Positions 1 through 5,445 of a stretch of 5,445 nt of DNA are shown here, one piece after another (the stretch's first letter is position 1; each line of letters opens with the position of its first letter). A program made the position numbers and the translations under genes. This DNA is from Methanomicrobiales archaeon (GTDB lineage: Archaea; Halobacteriota; Methanomicrobia; Methanomicrobiales; JACTUA01), in contig JAJRCL010000102.1 of NCBI GenBank assembly GCA_028679035.1, positions 1 through 5,445 of the forward strand, written 5' to 3'. Below the pieces are notes generated by a model. The model was not told the DNA's origin and made no database searches. It worked only from the letters and a program-made list of their open reading frames with translations.

Positions 1-450
1 AAACTCCCGTGATGATCCCGTGAAGGGGGTGATCTCATCGGCGAAGGTGGCAATGAAACGGTCCACGTCCCGGAACTCATTTTCATAGGCAAAAACGTCG
101 TAGATCCGGTCGATTCCCTCCTTGAACAAGGCAGCGTCATCTGTTATGTGGTGGCCGAGATAGTGCCGGACCCCGAGATGCTCGCACGCGTCGTGGAACA
201 CGTTTGCCCCGGTCGAAACAATCACATCCACATACCGGCGTTCGATAAGGGTGATCAGGCATTGCTGCATGCCGGCAGGGATCATCGCACCGGACAGACC
301 CATGAGGATGGTGCAGTCCGGGTCCCGGATCATCCGGGACCAGACTTCCACCGTCTCGCCCAGCTTCCGTCCCTGGAAGCCGGTGAGACTCATCTCCCTG
401 AGAAGGTCGGCGACATTGTTGGTCGGCCGTACCGGGTTGCGCTGCTGCAT
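1..450 (-). CDS. dys: Deoxyhypusine synthase, N-terminal half (3' end off window)
   Basis: This frame, read from the ATG at 450-448, stays open for 150 codons to the left edge. The family is usually about 300 residues or slightly more, so roughly half is present. The enzyme transfers the aminobutyl group of spermidine to one lysine of translation factor aIF5A, using NAD, in the cytoplasm. Visible family blocks are TGFQGRKLGE (residues 23-32), the glycine-rich GLSGAMIPAGM (51-61), DVIVSTGANVFHD (75-87) and IDRIYDVFAYE (113-123). These match the archaeal form of the NAD/spermidine-binding Rossmann-like core. The catalytic lysine lies in the missing C-terminal half, so activity and the distinction from deoxyhypusine synthase-like paralogues cannot be judged. 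The frame is open further upstream but offers no ATG, GTG or TTG before the preceding gene's end. No clear Shine-Dalgarno precedes the ATG. The transporter gene lies 96 bp upstream on the same strand. Confidence 0.9.
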   Translation of the reverse strand, partial: MQQRNPVRPTNNVADLLREMSLTGFQGRKLGETVEVWSRMIRDPDCTILMGLSGAMIPAGMQQCLITLIERRYVDVIVSTGANVFHDACEHLGVRHYLGHHITDDAALFKEGIDRIYDVFAYENEFRDVDRFIATFADEITPFTGSSREF

Positions 451-514
451 GGTATCCCGGATACATATGCTCTCTCGGGTAAATAAGGATTGAGGGCAAG
501 TACATTCGGTATTT

Positions 515-532
515 GAAAAAAGGGAAAAAAAT
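515..532 (-). terminator. Double T-tract terminator after the transporter gene
   Basis: On the minus strand, just past the transporter stop codon, a run of seven T (plus-strand A at 525-531) is followed by CCC and a run of six T (516-521). Archaeal RNA polymerase typically terminates at such U-rich stretches without needing a strong hairpin, and I see no stable stem here. It would separate transporter transcription from deoxyhypusine synthase downstream. Confidence 0.6.
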
Positions 533-546
533 TGGGGAGTTACTGA

Positions 547-1788
547 TTACTCCGGAGGCTTCAGCGTGAAATACGCGATAAGAATGCCGGCGATCGCAAG
601 AATTGCGACCGGCATAAAGACCGCGGTGTAGCTGCCCAGTATATCCCGCAATCTTCCGGCAAGGAGGTTTCCCAGTATCGCTCCGACCCCATAGGCGGTG
701 AAGACGAGACCGTAGTTCGGCCCGTAGTGTTTGGTCCCGCAGAATGACGCAGTGCATGCCGGGGCGATTGCGAGCCACCCGCCGAGGCAGAGCCAGAGTG
801 CGGCAAACCCGATGACATACACTGCCGTCAACCCGGTTCCTGCTCCGAGGGCAAGAATGCCTGCTGCAAGGAAGATGATCAAAAAGCTGAGCATCGCGGT
901 CCGCTGCGGTCCGCTACGGTCGACAAAGTGCCCGAAGATCGGTCTCCCGATCCCGTTGAAGATCGCAAAGATGCCCGTAAAGGATGCGGCGGTCGCTGCA
1001 CTCAGTAAAAAGACCTCCTGCCCCACCGAACTGCTGATCCCGATCGCCATAAGCCCGGCGAGAGTTCCGATCACATAGCAGATCCAGAGCCCCCAGAAGC
1101 TCCGCGTCCGGACCATTTCGTTGCGGGAAAGATCCTGCGCTTTTACGATCCCTGCACGACCGGGTTCCCAACCTTTCGGTTTCCAGCCATCCGGGGGGAA
1201 CCGGAGTGGGAGGGCAAGCAGCACGATCAGGACCAGGAAAATCCCGCCGAAGTACCCGAACGTCGTCAGAGGACCGAACACCTGGATCCACTGCCGTGCC
1301 AGTGGTGCGGTGATCAGGGGAGACAGTCCGAATCCCAGGACTGTCGCACCGACCGCAAGCCCGCGCCGGTCCGGGAACCACCGCCCCGCGACGCCGATGG
1401 GGCAATTGTACACGATACCAACACCTGCTCCCCCGATAATCCCGTAGGTGATCGAAAGCATCCCCATGCTGGTTGCCATGCTCCCCAGGATCCAGCCGAT
1501 TCCGATGATGATCCCGCCGATAATGGTGAGGAGGCGTGGCCCGTAACGGTCGAGCGGACGACCTGCGAACGGCATTACCACGGCAAATGTTGCAAGAAAT
1601 ATGATGAAGGGAAGCAGGCTTTCGGTCGCACCGACGTGGAACAACTGTTCCAGCGGCTTGGCAAAGACGCTCCATGCATAGATGCTCCCACAGCACAGGT
1701 TGATGACAAGCCCAAGGATAACAAAGACCCATCTCCCCGTGCGTGCATCCATGCCGAACACTCTCTGGCTTTCCGAACTTTCCGGCAT
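547..1788 (-). CDS. OFA-family (OxlT-like) MFS transporter
   Basis: A 413-residue membrane transporter with about 12 hydrophobic segments (roughly 18-38, 57-74, 87-105, 112-131, 144-163, 176-195, then 231-251, 262-282, 298-316, 319-343, 358-378, 386-407). A hydrophilic central loop lies at 196-230. Family signs are GSIYAWSVFAKPL (34-46) in helix 1, the MFS loop motif GRPLDRYGPR (76-85) and its second-half copy GHFVDRSGPQR (286-296). The PPDGWKPKGWEP stretch (198-209) opening the central loop and GTKHYGPNYG (351-360) before helix 11 are typical of the oxalate/formate antiporter family. OxlT is of similar length. The frame is open 46 codons further, to an ATG at 1926. That extension is hydrophilic, unlike the family and spans a TATA-like element, so I chose the ATG at 1788; the ATG 12 codons downstream is also possible. 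The substrate is unknown: the family also carries lactate and other carboxylates. It is divergent from ycaO. Confidence 0.88.
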   Translation of the reverse strand: MPESSESQRVFGMDARTGRWVFVILGLVINLCCGSIYAWSVFAKPLEQLFHVGATESLLPFIIFLATFAVVMPFAGRPLDRYGPRLLTIIGGIIIGIGWILGSMATSMGMLSITYGIIGGAGVGIVYNCPIGVAGRWFPDRRGLAVGATVLGFGLSPLITAPLARQWIQVFGPLTTFGYFGGIFLVLIVLLALPLRFPPDGWKPKGWEPGRAGIVKAQDLSRNEMVRTRSFWGLWICYVIGTLAGLMAIGISSSVGQEVFLLSAATAASFTGIFAIFNGIGRPIFGHFVDRSGPQRTAMLSFLIIFLAAGILALGAGTGLTAVYVIGFAALWLCLGGWLAIAPACTASFCGTKHYGPNYGLVFTAYGVGAILGNLLAGRLRDILGSYTAVFMPVAILAIAGILIAYFTLKPPE

Positions 1789-1854
1789 GCTGCTCAATCC
1801 CCGAAGGTTTGTTTCGTGTTTCTTCGTGTGCTTTCCATACGCATCCTCAGATCT

Positions 1855-1878
1855 TACATAATTAATCATTAACATTAT
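1855..1878 (-). promoter_or_regulatory. Candidate TATA element for the transporter gene
   Basis: This is the most AT-rich stretch of the divergent gap. On the minus strand it reads TAATGATTAATTATG in its core. A TATA-box role would put the transcription start near 1835, giving a leader of about 45-50 nt before the ATG at 1788. Position and composition are the only support; no upstream BRE is obvious. Confidence 0.35.
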
Positions 1879-1908
1879 GGCACATGAATCTGGCGGTCGG
1901 TTCTGGAG

Positions 1909-1968
1909 GATCGGCGATACTTGCATAATATCAGAAATCAGATAGTACCGGTAACAATCGCGACGATC
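1909..1968. repeat. Imperfect inverted repeat flanking the ycaO promoter region
   Basis: GATCGGCGAT at 1909-1918 is complementary to ATCGCGACGATC at 1957-1968, except for a 2-nt insertion in the right arm. The arms bracket the TATA-like element, a short direct repeat (ATCAGA at 1930 and 1938) and an 8-bp palindrome, TACCGGTA (1946-1953). It could be an operator or simply chance in GC-rich DNA. Confidence 0.25.
1919..1934 (+). promoter_or_regulatory. Candidate TATA element for ycaO-tfuA
   Basis: TTGCATAATATCAG (1921-1934) is the AT-rich element closest to ycaO at promoter distance. It would give a start near 1955 and a leader of some 30-40 nt. It is assigned by composition and spacing only. 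Confidence 0.35.
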
Positions 1969-1976
1969 AGCGTCCT

Positions 1977-1981
1977 GTGAT
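1977..1981 (+). promoter_or_regulatory. Partial Shine-Dalgarno of ycaO
   Basis: GTGAT lies six bases before the ATG at 1988. It matches the 3' part of GGAGGTGAT, the complement of the archaeal 16S rRNA tail. It supports this ATG, as does the agreement of the encoded N-terminus with related methanogen YcaO proteins. Confidence 0.45.
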
Positions 1982-1987
1982 GAGTTT

Positions 1988-3211
1988 ATGCAACTGCACT
2001 CCTGCCGGAAGTCCTACACAAAAGATACTCATCGTGCTTTCTCACCGGAGGAAACGCTCGTGCGGATTTCCGGTAAATTACCGCTTGCCGGGATCACCCG
2101 CGTCGCCGATATTACGAACCTGGACCGGGTGGGCATCCCGGTGTTCTCCAGTATCCGCCCTTCGGCAGAGGATGGGGCGATCTCGGTCTACGCCGGGAAG
2201 GGGGCGACCCCGGCTGAGGCCCGGATATCGGCGATGATGGAGGGGATCGAGCGGTATTCTGCCGAGGCAAAAGACCATGCACTCCTCGTCGGCTGCTTCG
2301 GGGAGCTCTCAGGTTCCCACAACGCAGTGAACCCCCGGGACCTGATCCTCCCCCGTGGGGTGGATCCCGATGCGCGAATCCCCTGGGTGGAGGGATTCGA
2401 TATTATCCGCAACGAGACGGTGCTTGTCCCGGCACACGCGGTATTCCATCCGCTGCATCCACGTTTCGGACGGCTTTTCCGCACGAATACGAACGGCCTT
2501 GCTTCGGGAAATGTTCTGGAAGAGGCAATCTTCCATGGGCTCGCTGAAGTGGTGGAACGGGATGCCTGGTCTCTGGTGGAGGCGACACGGGATACCGGAC
2601 CTTTGGTGCGCAATGTGACCGATCCACTTGCTGCCATGTTGCTGGAGAAGTTTTCTGCAGCGGGTGTGGAGGTCCTCCTCCGTGACATTACCAGCGATAT
2701 CGGGATTCCGACGTTTGCAGCGGCATCCGACGATCTGCGCCTGCATGATCCTGCGCTGCTCACGATAGGGATGGGGACACACACCAGTGCCCGGGTCGCT
2801 GTGCTGCGTGCTCTTACCGAGGTTGCACAGAGCCGCCTTACCCAGATCCACGGTGCCCGGGAGGATGCTACCGTGGCTGATTTCCGGAAATCGATCGGGT
2901 ACGAGCGGGCAAAGCGCATCAACCGGCACTGGTTTTCGGAGAGCGATACGATCGATTTTGCGACCATTTCCTCATTGGAGAGCGGGGACTTTCTCGAGGA
3001 TATCGCGTATGTTACCGGACGGCTCCGGCAGCATGGACTCACCCGGGTCATCGTCACGGATCTTACCTGTGCGGAGATCGGGGTGCCGGTTGTCCGGGTC
3101 ATCGTCCCCGGCCTTGAAGTCTATGCAATGGACCAGGATCGAATAGGGGAGCGGTGCAAACGTGCCACGACGGGCGGTCGTGTTTCTCGGGCCGAGTCTC
3201 AGCTGGGCTGA
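1988..3211 (+). CDS. ycaO: YcaO-domain protein, McrA-glycine thioamidation
   Basis: This is a 407-residue YcaO enzyme. YcaO proteins use ATP to phosphorylate a peptide backbone amide; in methanogens the family acts with TfuA and a sulfide source to make thioglycine in the McrA subunit of methyl-coenzyme M reductase. The methanogen-type N-terminus is followed by THRAFSPEETL (14-24), RVADITNLDRVGIPV (38-52) and SVYAGKGATP (66-75). ATP/Mg-binding blocks are SAMMEGIERYSAE (81-93), NTNGLASGN (167-175), HGLAEVVERDAW (183-194) and the ARVAVLRALTEVAQSRLTQ stretch (268-286). The C-terminus after GLEVYAMDQDRIGERC (375-390) lacks the proline-rich PxPxP tail of azoline-forming YcaO enzymes, which fits a thioamide role. 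The last 16 codons and the stop overlap tfuA in another frame. The McrA target is inferred from family and partner; no mcr gene is in the window. Confidence 0.95.
   Translation: MQLHSCRKSYTKDTHRAFSPEETLVRISGKLPLAGITRVADITNLDRVGIPVFSSIRPSAEDGAISVYAGKGATPAEARISAMMEGIERYSAEAKDHALLVGCFGELSGSHNAVNPRDLILPRGVDPDARIPWVEGFDIIRNETVLVPAHAVFHPLHPRFGRLFRTNTNGLASGNVLEEAIFHGLAEVVERDAWSLVEATRDTGPLVRNVTDPLAAMLLEKFSAAGVEVLLRDITSDIGIPTFAAASDDLRLHDPALLTIGMGTHTSARVAVLRALTEVAQSRLTQIHGAREDATVADFRKSIGYERAKRINRHWFSESDTIDFATISSLESGDFLEDIAYVTGRLRQHGLTRVIVTDLTCAEIGVPVVRVIVPGLEVYAMDQDRIGERCKRATTGGRVSRAESQLG
3145..3156 (+). promoter_or_regulatory. Ribosome binding site of tfuA inside ycaO
   Basis: AGGGGAG at 3145-3151 followed by GGTG at 3153-3156 precedes the GTG at 3162 by about 5-10 bases, within the ycaO coding sequence. 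It favours GTG 3162 as the tfuA start over the in-frame GTG at 3180. Confidence 0.55.
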
Positions 3212-3833
3212 AGCACAGGCCGTGGTCGCCGCCGAGTACCGTCCTCCGGCAAAACGGGGGGACGTGCTCGCCGCTGCCGATGAGGGTGCAGAGGTTATCG
3301 CCCTTATCGACGGGGTATTTTTCCAGGATTGTTCGGTCGGTCACCGGGAGATCCTTGCCGTGCTGAACCGCGGGGTTACGGTCGTTGGGGCATCCAGCAT
3401 GGGGGCCCTGCGGGCGGCAGAACTGGATAGTTTCGGCATGATAGGTGTCGGAGAGATTTACCGCCGGTACAGGAGTGGGGAAATAGAGGCCGACGATGAA
3501 GTAGCGCTGACCTTCGATCCCCTCTACTATCGTCCCCTCTCAGAGCCGCTTATCACGATCCGGGTGAATATCGCCCGGGCAGTCACAGAGGGGGCTCTTT
3601 CGGATGAAGAAGCGGAAACGATCATCACCCTTGCCCGCGAACTCTATTTTCCGGGCAGGACCTGGGAAAATATCGTCGCAGCCGCCGGGGATCGCCTCGG
3701 ATCCGGAGTGGCATCACGGCTGCAGGTTTTCCTTGCGAAAGGGTGTACTGATCCCAAGAGAGAAGATGCGATTCTGGCCCTCATCCGGGTCCGGGACCTG
3801 ATCCAGAAAGAGAGTGCCGATCGGTCTGCATAA
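3162..3833 (+). CDS. tfuA: TfuA-like protein, partner of YcaO in thioamidation
   Basis: A 223-residue soluble protein with the TfuA-like core. Family marks are VVFLGPSLS near the start (6-14), IALIDGVFF (46-54), the strongly conserved GASSMGALRAAEL (76-88), GMIGVGEIYR (92-101) and DEVALTF (112-118). TfuA proteins co-occur with YcaO. In methanogens both are linked genetically to thioglycine in methyl-coenzyme M reductase, with TfuA proposed to recruit or deliver the sulfur for YcaO; its exact chemistry is less settled. The start is GTG, chosen because it has a ribosome binding site and leaves the usual short lead before GPSL. The only internal ATG (residue 80) falls inside the conserved core. 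It overlaps ycaO by 50 nt, so the two are almost certainly one transcript and probably translationally coupled. The C-terminal part (145-223) is helical-looking and charged. There is no signal peptide or membrane segment. Confidence 0.93.
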   Translation: MPRRAVVFLGPSLSWAEAQAVVAAEYRPPAKRGDVLAAADEGAEVIALIDGVFFQDCSVGHREILAVLNRGVTVVGASSMGALRAAELDSFGMIGVGEIYRRYRSGEIEADDEVALTFDPLYYRPLSEPLITIRVNIARAVTEGALSDEEAETIITLARELYFPGRTWENIVAAAGDRLGSGVASRLQVFLAKGCTDPKREDAILALIRVRDLIQKESADRSA

Positions 3834-3837
3834 CCGG

Positions 3838-3850
3838 TTTTCATATATCG
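3838..3850 (+). promoter_or_regulatory. Candidate TATA element for moaE
   Basis: TTTTCATATATCG follows the tfuA stop codon directly. As a TATA box it would start transcription near 3870, leaving a leader of about 65 nt for moaE. It overlaps the palindrome AACCGGTT (3832-3839). If real, moaE can be transcribed independently of ycaO-tfuA, although no terminator is evident in the gap. Confidence 0.4.
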
Positions 3851-3926
3851 CAAATCCAGATACTATGATACATTCAGAGAGGGAAAGGCAGACACACCAC
3901 TACCTCACCAATTTATCGAATTAACC

Positions 3927-3930
3927 GGAG
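3927..3930 (+). promoter_or_regulatory. Shine-Dalgarno of moaE
   Basis: GGAG ends six bases before the ATG at 3937, an ordinary spacing that fixes this start. Confidence 0.65.
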
Positions 3931-3936
3931 ACACGC

Positions 3937-4344
3937 ATGACAGGGACAACGCAGTCGGTTGTAACGCTTGAGGATCTTGTAGATTCGCTCATCACGCGTG
4001 AAGTCGGAGCGGTCGTGACGTTCACCGGCGTGGTACGGGACGACGACATCGAACTCATGGAGCTGGAATCCTTCCGTGAGGTCGCCGATGCGGAGCTCAC
4101 GGCAATCCGCAATGAGGCGATTGTTCAGTTCGGCCTAGTGCGGGCAGAGGTTCTGCACCGCCTCGGCAGGCTTGCGGTGGGCGAAAAGATCGTCGTGGTC
4201 GCCTGTTCGGCTGGGCACCGGGAACAGGCATTCGCGGGGTGCCGGTATATTATTGAGGAACTGAAAAAACGGGCACCGATCTGGAAGAAAGAGTTCCGAA
4301 AGACCGGCGAATCATGGGTGAAAGGGGAAGGGATGGGGAGGTAA
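3937..4344 (+). CDS. moaE: Molybdopterin synthase catalytic (large) subunit MoaE
   Basis: A 135-residue MoaE. With the thiocarboxylated small subunit MoaD it inserts two sulfurs into precursor Z (cPMP) to form molybdopterin, the dithiolene ligand of Mo and W enzymes; in methanogens these include formylmethanofuran and formate dehydrogenases. Signature blocks are GAVVTFTGVVR (24-34), VLHRLGRLAVGE (72-83), the CSAGHREQAF loop (90-99) and LKKRAPIWKKE (109-119). K110 and K117 align with E. coli Lys119 and Lys126, the catalytic pair, so the active site looks intact. The segment after GVVR (DDDIELMELESF) is shorter than in E. coli MoaE, which accounts for part of the shorter protein (E. coli is about 150). 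No MoaD is encoded nearby, so the sulfur-carrier partner must lie elsewhere. It follows tfuA by 103 bp and is convergent with the AIR synthase-like gene. Confidence 0.92.
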   Translation: MTGTTQSVVTLEDLVDSLITREVGAVVTFTGVVRDDDIELMELESFREVADAELTAIRNEAIVQFGLVRAEVLHRLGRLAVGEKIVVVACSAGHREQAFAGCRYIIEELKKRAPIWKKEFRKTGESWVKGEGMGR

Positions 4345-4356
4345 CCGTCCCGGGCC

Positions 4357-4378
4357 TCTTTTACCGAATTCTTCTTTT
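4357..4378 (+). terminator. Likely T-rich terminator after moaE
   Basis: The 60-bp convergent gap carries T tracts at 4359-4362 and 4375-4378 in a pyrimidine-rich stretch on the plus strand, fitting archaeal U-rich termination. A weak stem may form between GAGG (4338-4341) and CCTC (4355-4358). The opposite strand shows no comparable T run. Confidence 0.4.
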
Positions 4379-4404
4379 CGAATCTGTCCAAATACCCAGA
4401 ACCG

Positions 4405-5445
4405 TTACCCGGTTTTTCTGCGCACTCCCTCGAAAAACACCGGCCAGAACGGATCCTGGGATGGCGGGGCAATCGCAACGGTCGATCCATCTCTCCTGCG
4501 GATTTTTTTCGTGGCCGGATCTGCGAGGACCGTGCCGATCACGGTCGCTTCAATTTTTTCTGTATCGAGGGCTGCGAGGATGTCTGCGGAAGACTCCTTT
4601 GACGCGGTAATCAGCAGCGATCCCTCCGCAATCGCCGCGAGGGGATCGATGCGGAAGGTCTCGCACACGGCACGGATTTCCTCCGGATAGATCATCGCCG
4701 CCTCATCCACGTCCATTCCCACGCCGCTTGCCTGCGCGATCTCAAAGAGGCCGCCCAGCACTCCTCCCTCGGTCGCATCGTGCATGGCGGTGACGCCGCC
4801 CGCAGCCATCGCGGTCATTGCATCCTTTACCACGGTCATCTGCCGGGTGAGCGATTGTGCCCGGCGCACCAGTCCTGACGGGTATGTATCCCGCAGCTCC
4901 TGTTCCCGCAGTACGGCAAGGATTCCTGCAGCTTCGACCGCCGGACCCTTGGTAAGGATGATGTCGTTACCGGCCCGGGCACCGGCCGGCGTGACGTACG
5001 CGTCGCGGGGTGCGATCGCAAAGACGGTTACTCCACCGATGGTCGGTGCCGCAAAACCGGGGTAAAAACCGGTATGTCCACCGACGATAGCGATCCCCAG
5101 TTCTTCGGCGGCACGGTGGATCGAAGCCGTGATCACGTCGAAGTCGCCTTCCGGTGTTCCGGGCGGGAGGAGCAGGGAATAGGTCATATAACGCGGACGC
5201 ACTCCCATGACCGCGACGTCGCTTGCCCCGATGTGCACGGTATACCACCCGAACATTTCGAGCGGCTGCCCCGGTACAGCAAAGATGGGGTCCTCGGCGA
5301 TGACAAGGACCTGCCCGTCGCCAATATCGATGACCCCGGCATCGATGCCGGGAGCCGGCGGGACGAGTACGCTCGGATCCTTCTTCCCCATACGGGTTGC
5401 CAGGAAACGCGCAAAGGTCTCCCCGCTGATCTTACCGATATGCAC
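4405..5445 (-). CDS. AIR synthase-related (PurM/HypE-like) protein, start at or beyond window edge
   Basis: 346 residues are visible, beginning at a GTG on the last base of the window. MHIGKISGE resembles the usual start of archaeal AIR synthase-related proteins, so the gene may be complete, but an upstream start cannot be excluded. The protein has the two-domain PurM fold order. An N-terminal ATP-binding half carries PGIDAGVIDIGD (32-43), ASDVAVMGVRPRYM (74-87) and IVGGHTGFYPG (120-130); a C-terminal half carries MHDATEGGVLGGLFEIA (221-237), SGVGMDVDE (240-248) and DPLAAIAEGSLLIT (267-280). Spacing and motifs resemble HypE, which dehydrates the HypF-carbamoylated thiol for hydrogenase cyanide ligands. 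The C-terminus ends VRRKTG, without HypE's terminal cysteine, so canonical HypE function is unlikely. SelD's N-terminal Cys/Sec loop and ThiL's motifs are also absent. The reaction is unknown; ATP-dependent activation of a small substrate is inferred from the fold. Confidence 0.82.
   Translation of the reverse strand: MHIGKISGETFARFLATRMGKKDPSVLVPPAPGIDAGVIDIGDGQVLVIAEDPIFAVPGQPLEMFGWYTVHIGASDVAVMGVRPRYMTYSLLLPPGTPEGDFDVITASIHRAAEELGIAIVGGHTGFYPGFAAPTIGGVTVFAIAPRDAYVTPAGARAGNDIILTKGPAVEAAGILAVLREQELRDTYPSGLVRRAQSLTRQMTVVKDAMTAMAAGGVTAMHDATEGGVLGGLFEIAQASGVGMDVDEAAMIYPEEIRAVCETFRIDPLAAIAEGSLLITASKESSADILAALDTEKIEATVIGTVLADPATKKIRRRDGSTVAIAPPSQDPFWPVFFEGVRRKTG

Noticed and set aside
137..778. 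213-codon minus-strand frame bridging deoxyhypusine synthase and transporter
   Set aside because: It runs out of frame through two well-supported genes and the T-tract terminator, and its sequence is low-complexity.
914..1732. 272-codon open frame within the transporter gene, same strand, other frame
   Set aside because: The transporter frame has clear family motifs and 12 helices. This one is Arg/His-rich with no membrane pattern, a by-product of GC-rich DNA.
1789..1926. 46-residue N-terminal extension of the transporter from the ATG at 1926
   Set aside because: It is hydrophilic, unlike OFA family N-termini, covers the most AT-rich promoter-like DNA, and has no ribosome binding site. The ATG at 1788 gives 413 residues, close to OxlT.
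2188..3102. 304-codon open frame antisense to ycaO
   Set aside because: Arg/Ser-rich low-complexity translation with no recognisable motif. It mirrors the codon bias of the clearly real ycaO on the other strand.
1988..3211. YcaO as an azoline-forming cyclodehydratase of a peptide natural-product cluster
   Set aside because: There is no proline-rich C-terminal tail, no precursor peptide, dehydrogenase, protease or exporter of that type, and the partner is TfuA. The sequence reads as the methanogen McrA-type YcaO.
4405..5445. Assignment as hypE, selD, thiL, purM or methanogenesis marker protein 2
   Set aside because: It lacks HypE's C-terminal Cys and SelD's N-terminal Cys/Sec loop, does not show ThiL or PurM substrate motifs, and its N-terminus does not resemble what I recall of marker protein 2. 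Left as superfamily-level.
1..5445. tRNA, rRNA, CRISPR array, insertion sequence or prophage signs
   Set aside because: No cloverleaf, regular spaced repeats, transposase or terminal inverted repeats were seen. Coding density and base composition are even.

Overview
The window looks like part of a chromosome from a methanogenic archaeon, most likely the Methanomicrobiales/Methanomicrobia. The strongest evidence is an adjacent ycaO-tfuA pair of the type that converts a glycine of methyl-coenzyme M reductase (McrA) to thioglycine. Supporting signs are an archaeal-type deoxyhypusine synthase, an archaeal AIR-synthase-like protein, T-tract (intrinsic archaeal) termination signals, AT-rich TATA-like promoter elements, and moderately GC-rich coding DNA. 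The genus cannot be fixed from the sequence alone.

Layout. Positions 1-450 (minus) hold the N-terminal half of a deoxyhypusine synthase that runs off the left edge. Upstream of it on the same strand, 547-1788 encodes a 413-residue, 12-helix major-facilitator transporter of the oxalate/formate antiporter (OFA, OxlT-like) family. A double T-tract terminator lies between the two genes. A divergent intergenic region of about 200 bp (1789-1987) separates the transporter from a plus-strand block: ycaO (1988-3211), tfuA (3162-3833, overlapping ycaO by 50 nt) and, after a 103-bp gap with its own TATA-like element, moaE (3937-4344). moaE is convergent, across a 60-bp gap, with a minus-strand AIR synthase/HypE-like protein (4405-5445). 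The latter's apparent GTG start sits exactly on the right edge.

Function. YcaO would activate a backbone amide with ATP, and TfuA is thought to help deliver sulfur, giving the thioamide in McrA. MoaE is the large subunit of molybdopterin synthase, which builds the dithiolene of the Mo/W cofactor used by formate and formylmethanofuran dehydrogenases. Deoxyhypusine synthase modifies the translation factor aIF5A. The AIR synthase-like protein belongs to an ATP-dependent superfamily that includes HypE, the hydrogenase maturation protein. The neighbourhood is therefore rich in protein- and cofactor-maturation genes, two of them sulfur-inserting, although no mcr, moaD, hyp or hydrogenase structural gene lies inside the window.

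No RNA genes, CRISPR arrays, insertion sequences or degraded genes were seen. I see no clearly new system. The points most worth follow-up are the ycaO-tfuA-moaE adjacency, the unassigned AIR synthase-like enzyme, and the OFA transporter sharing a divergent control region with ycaO.
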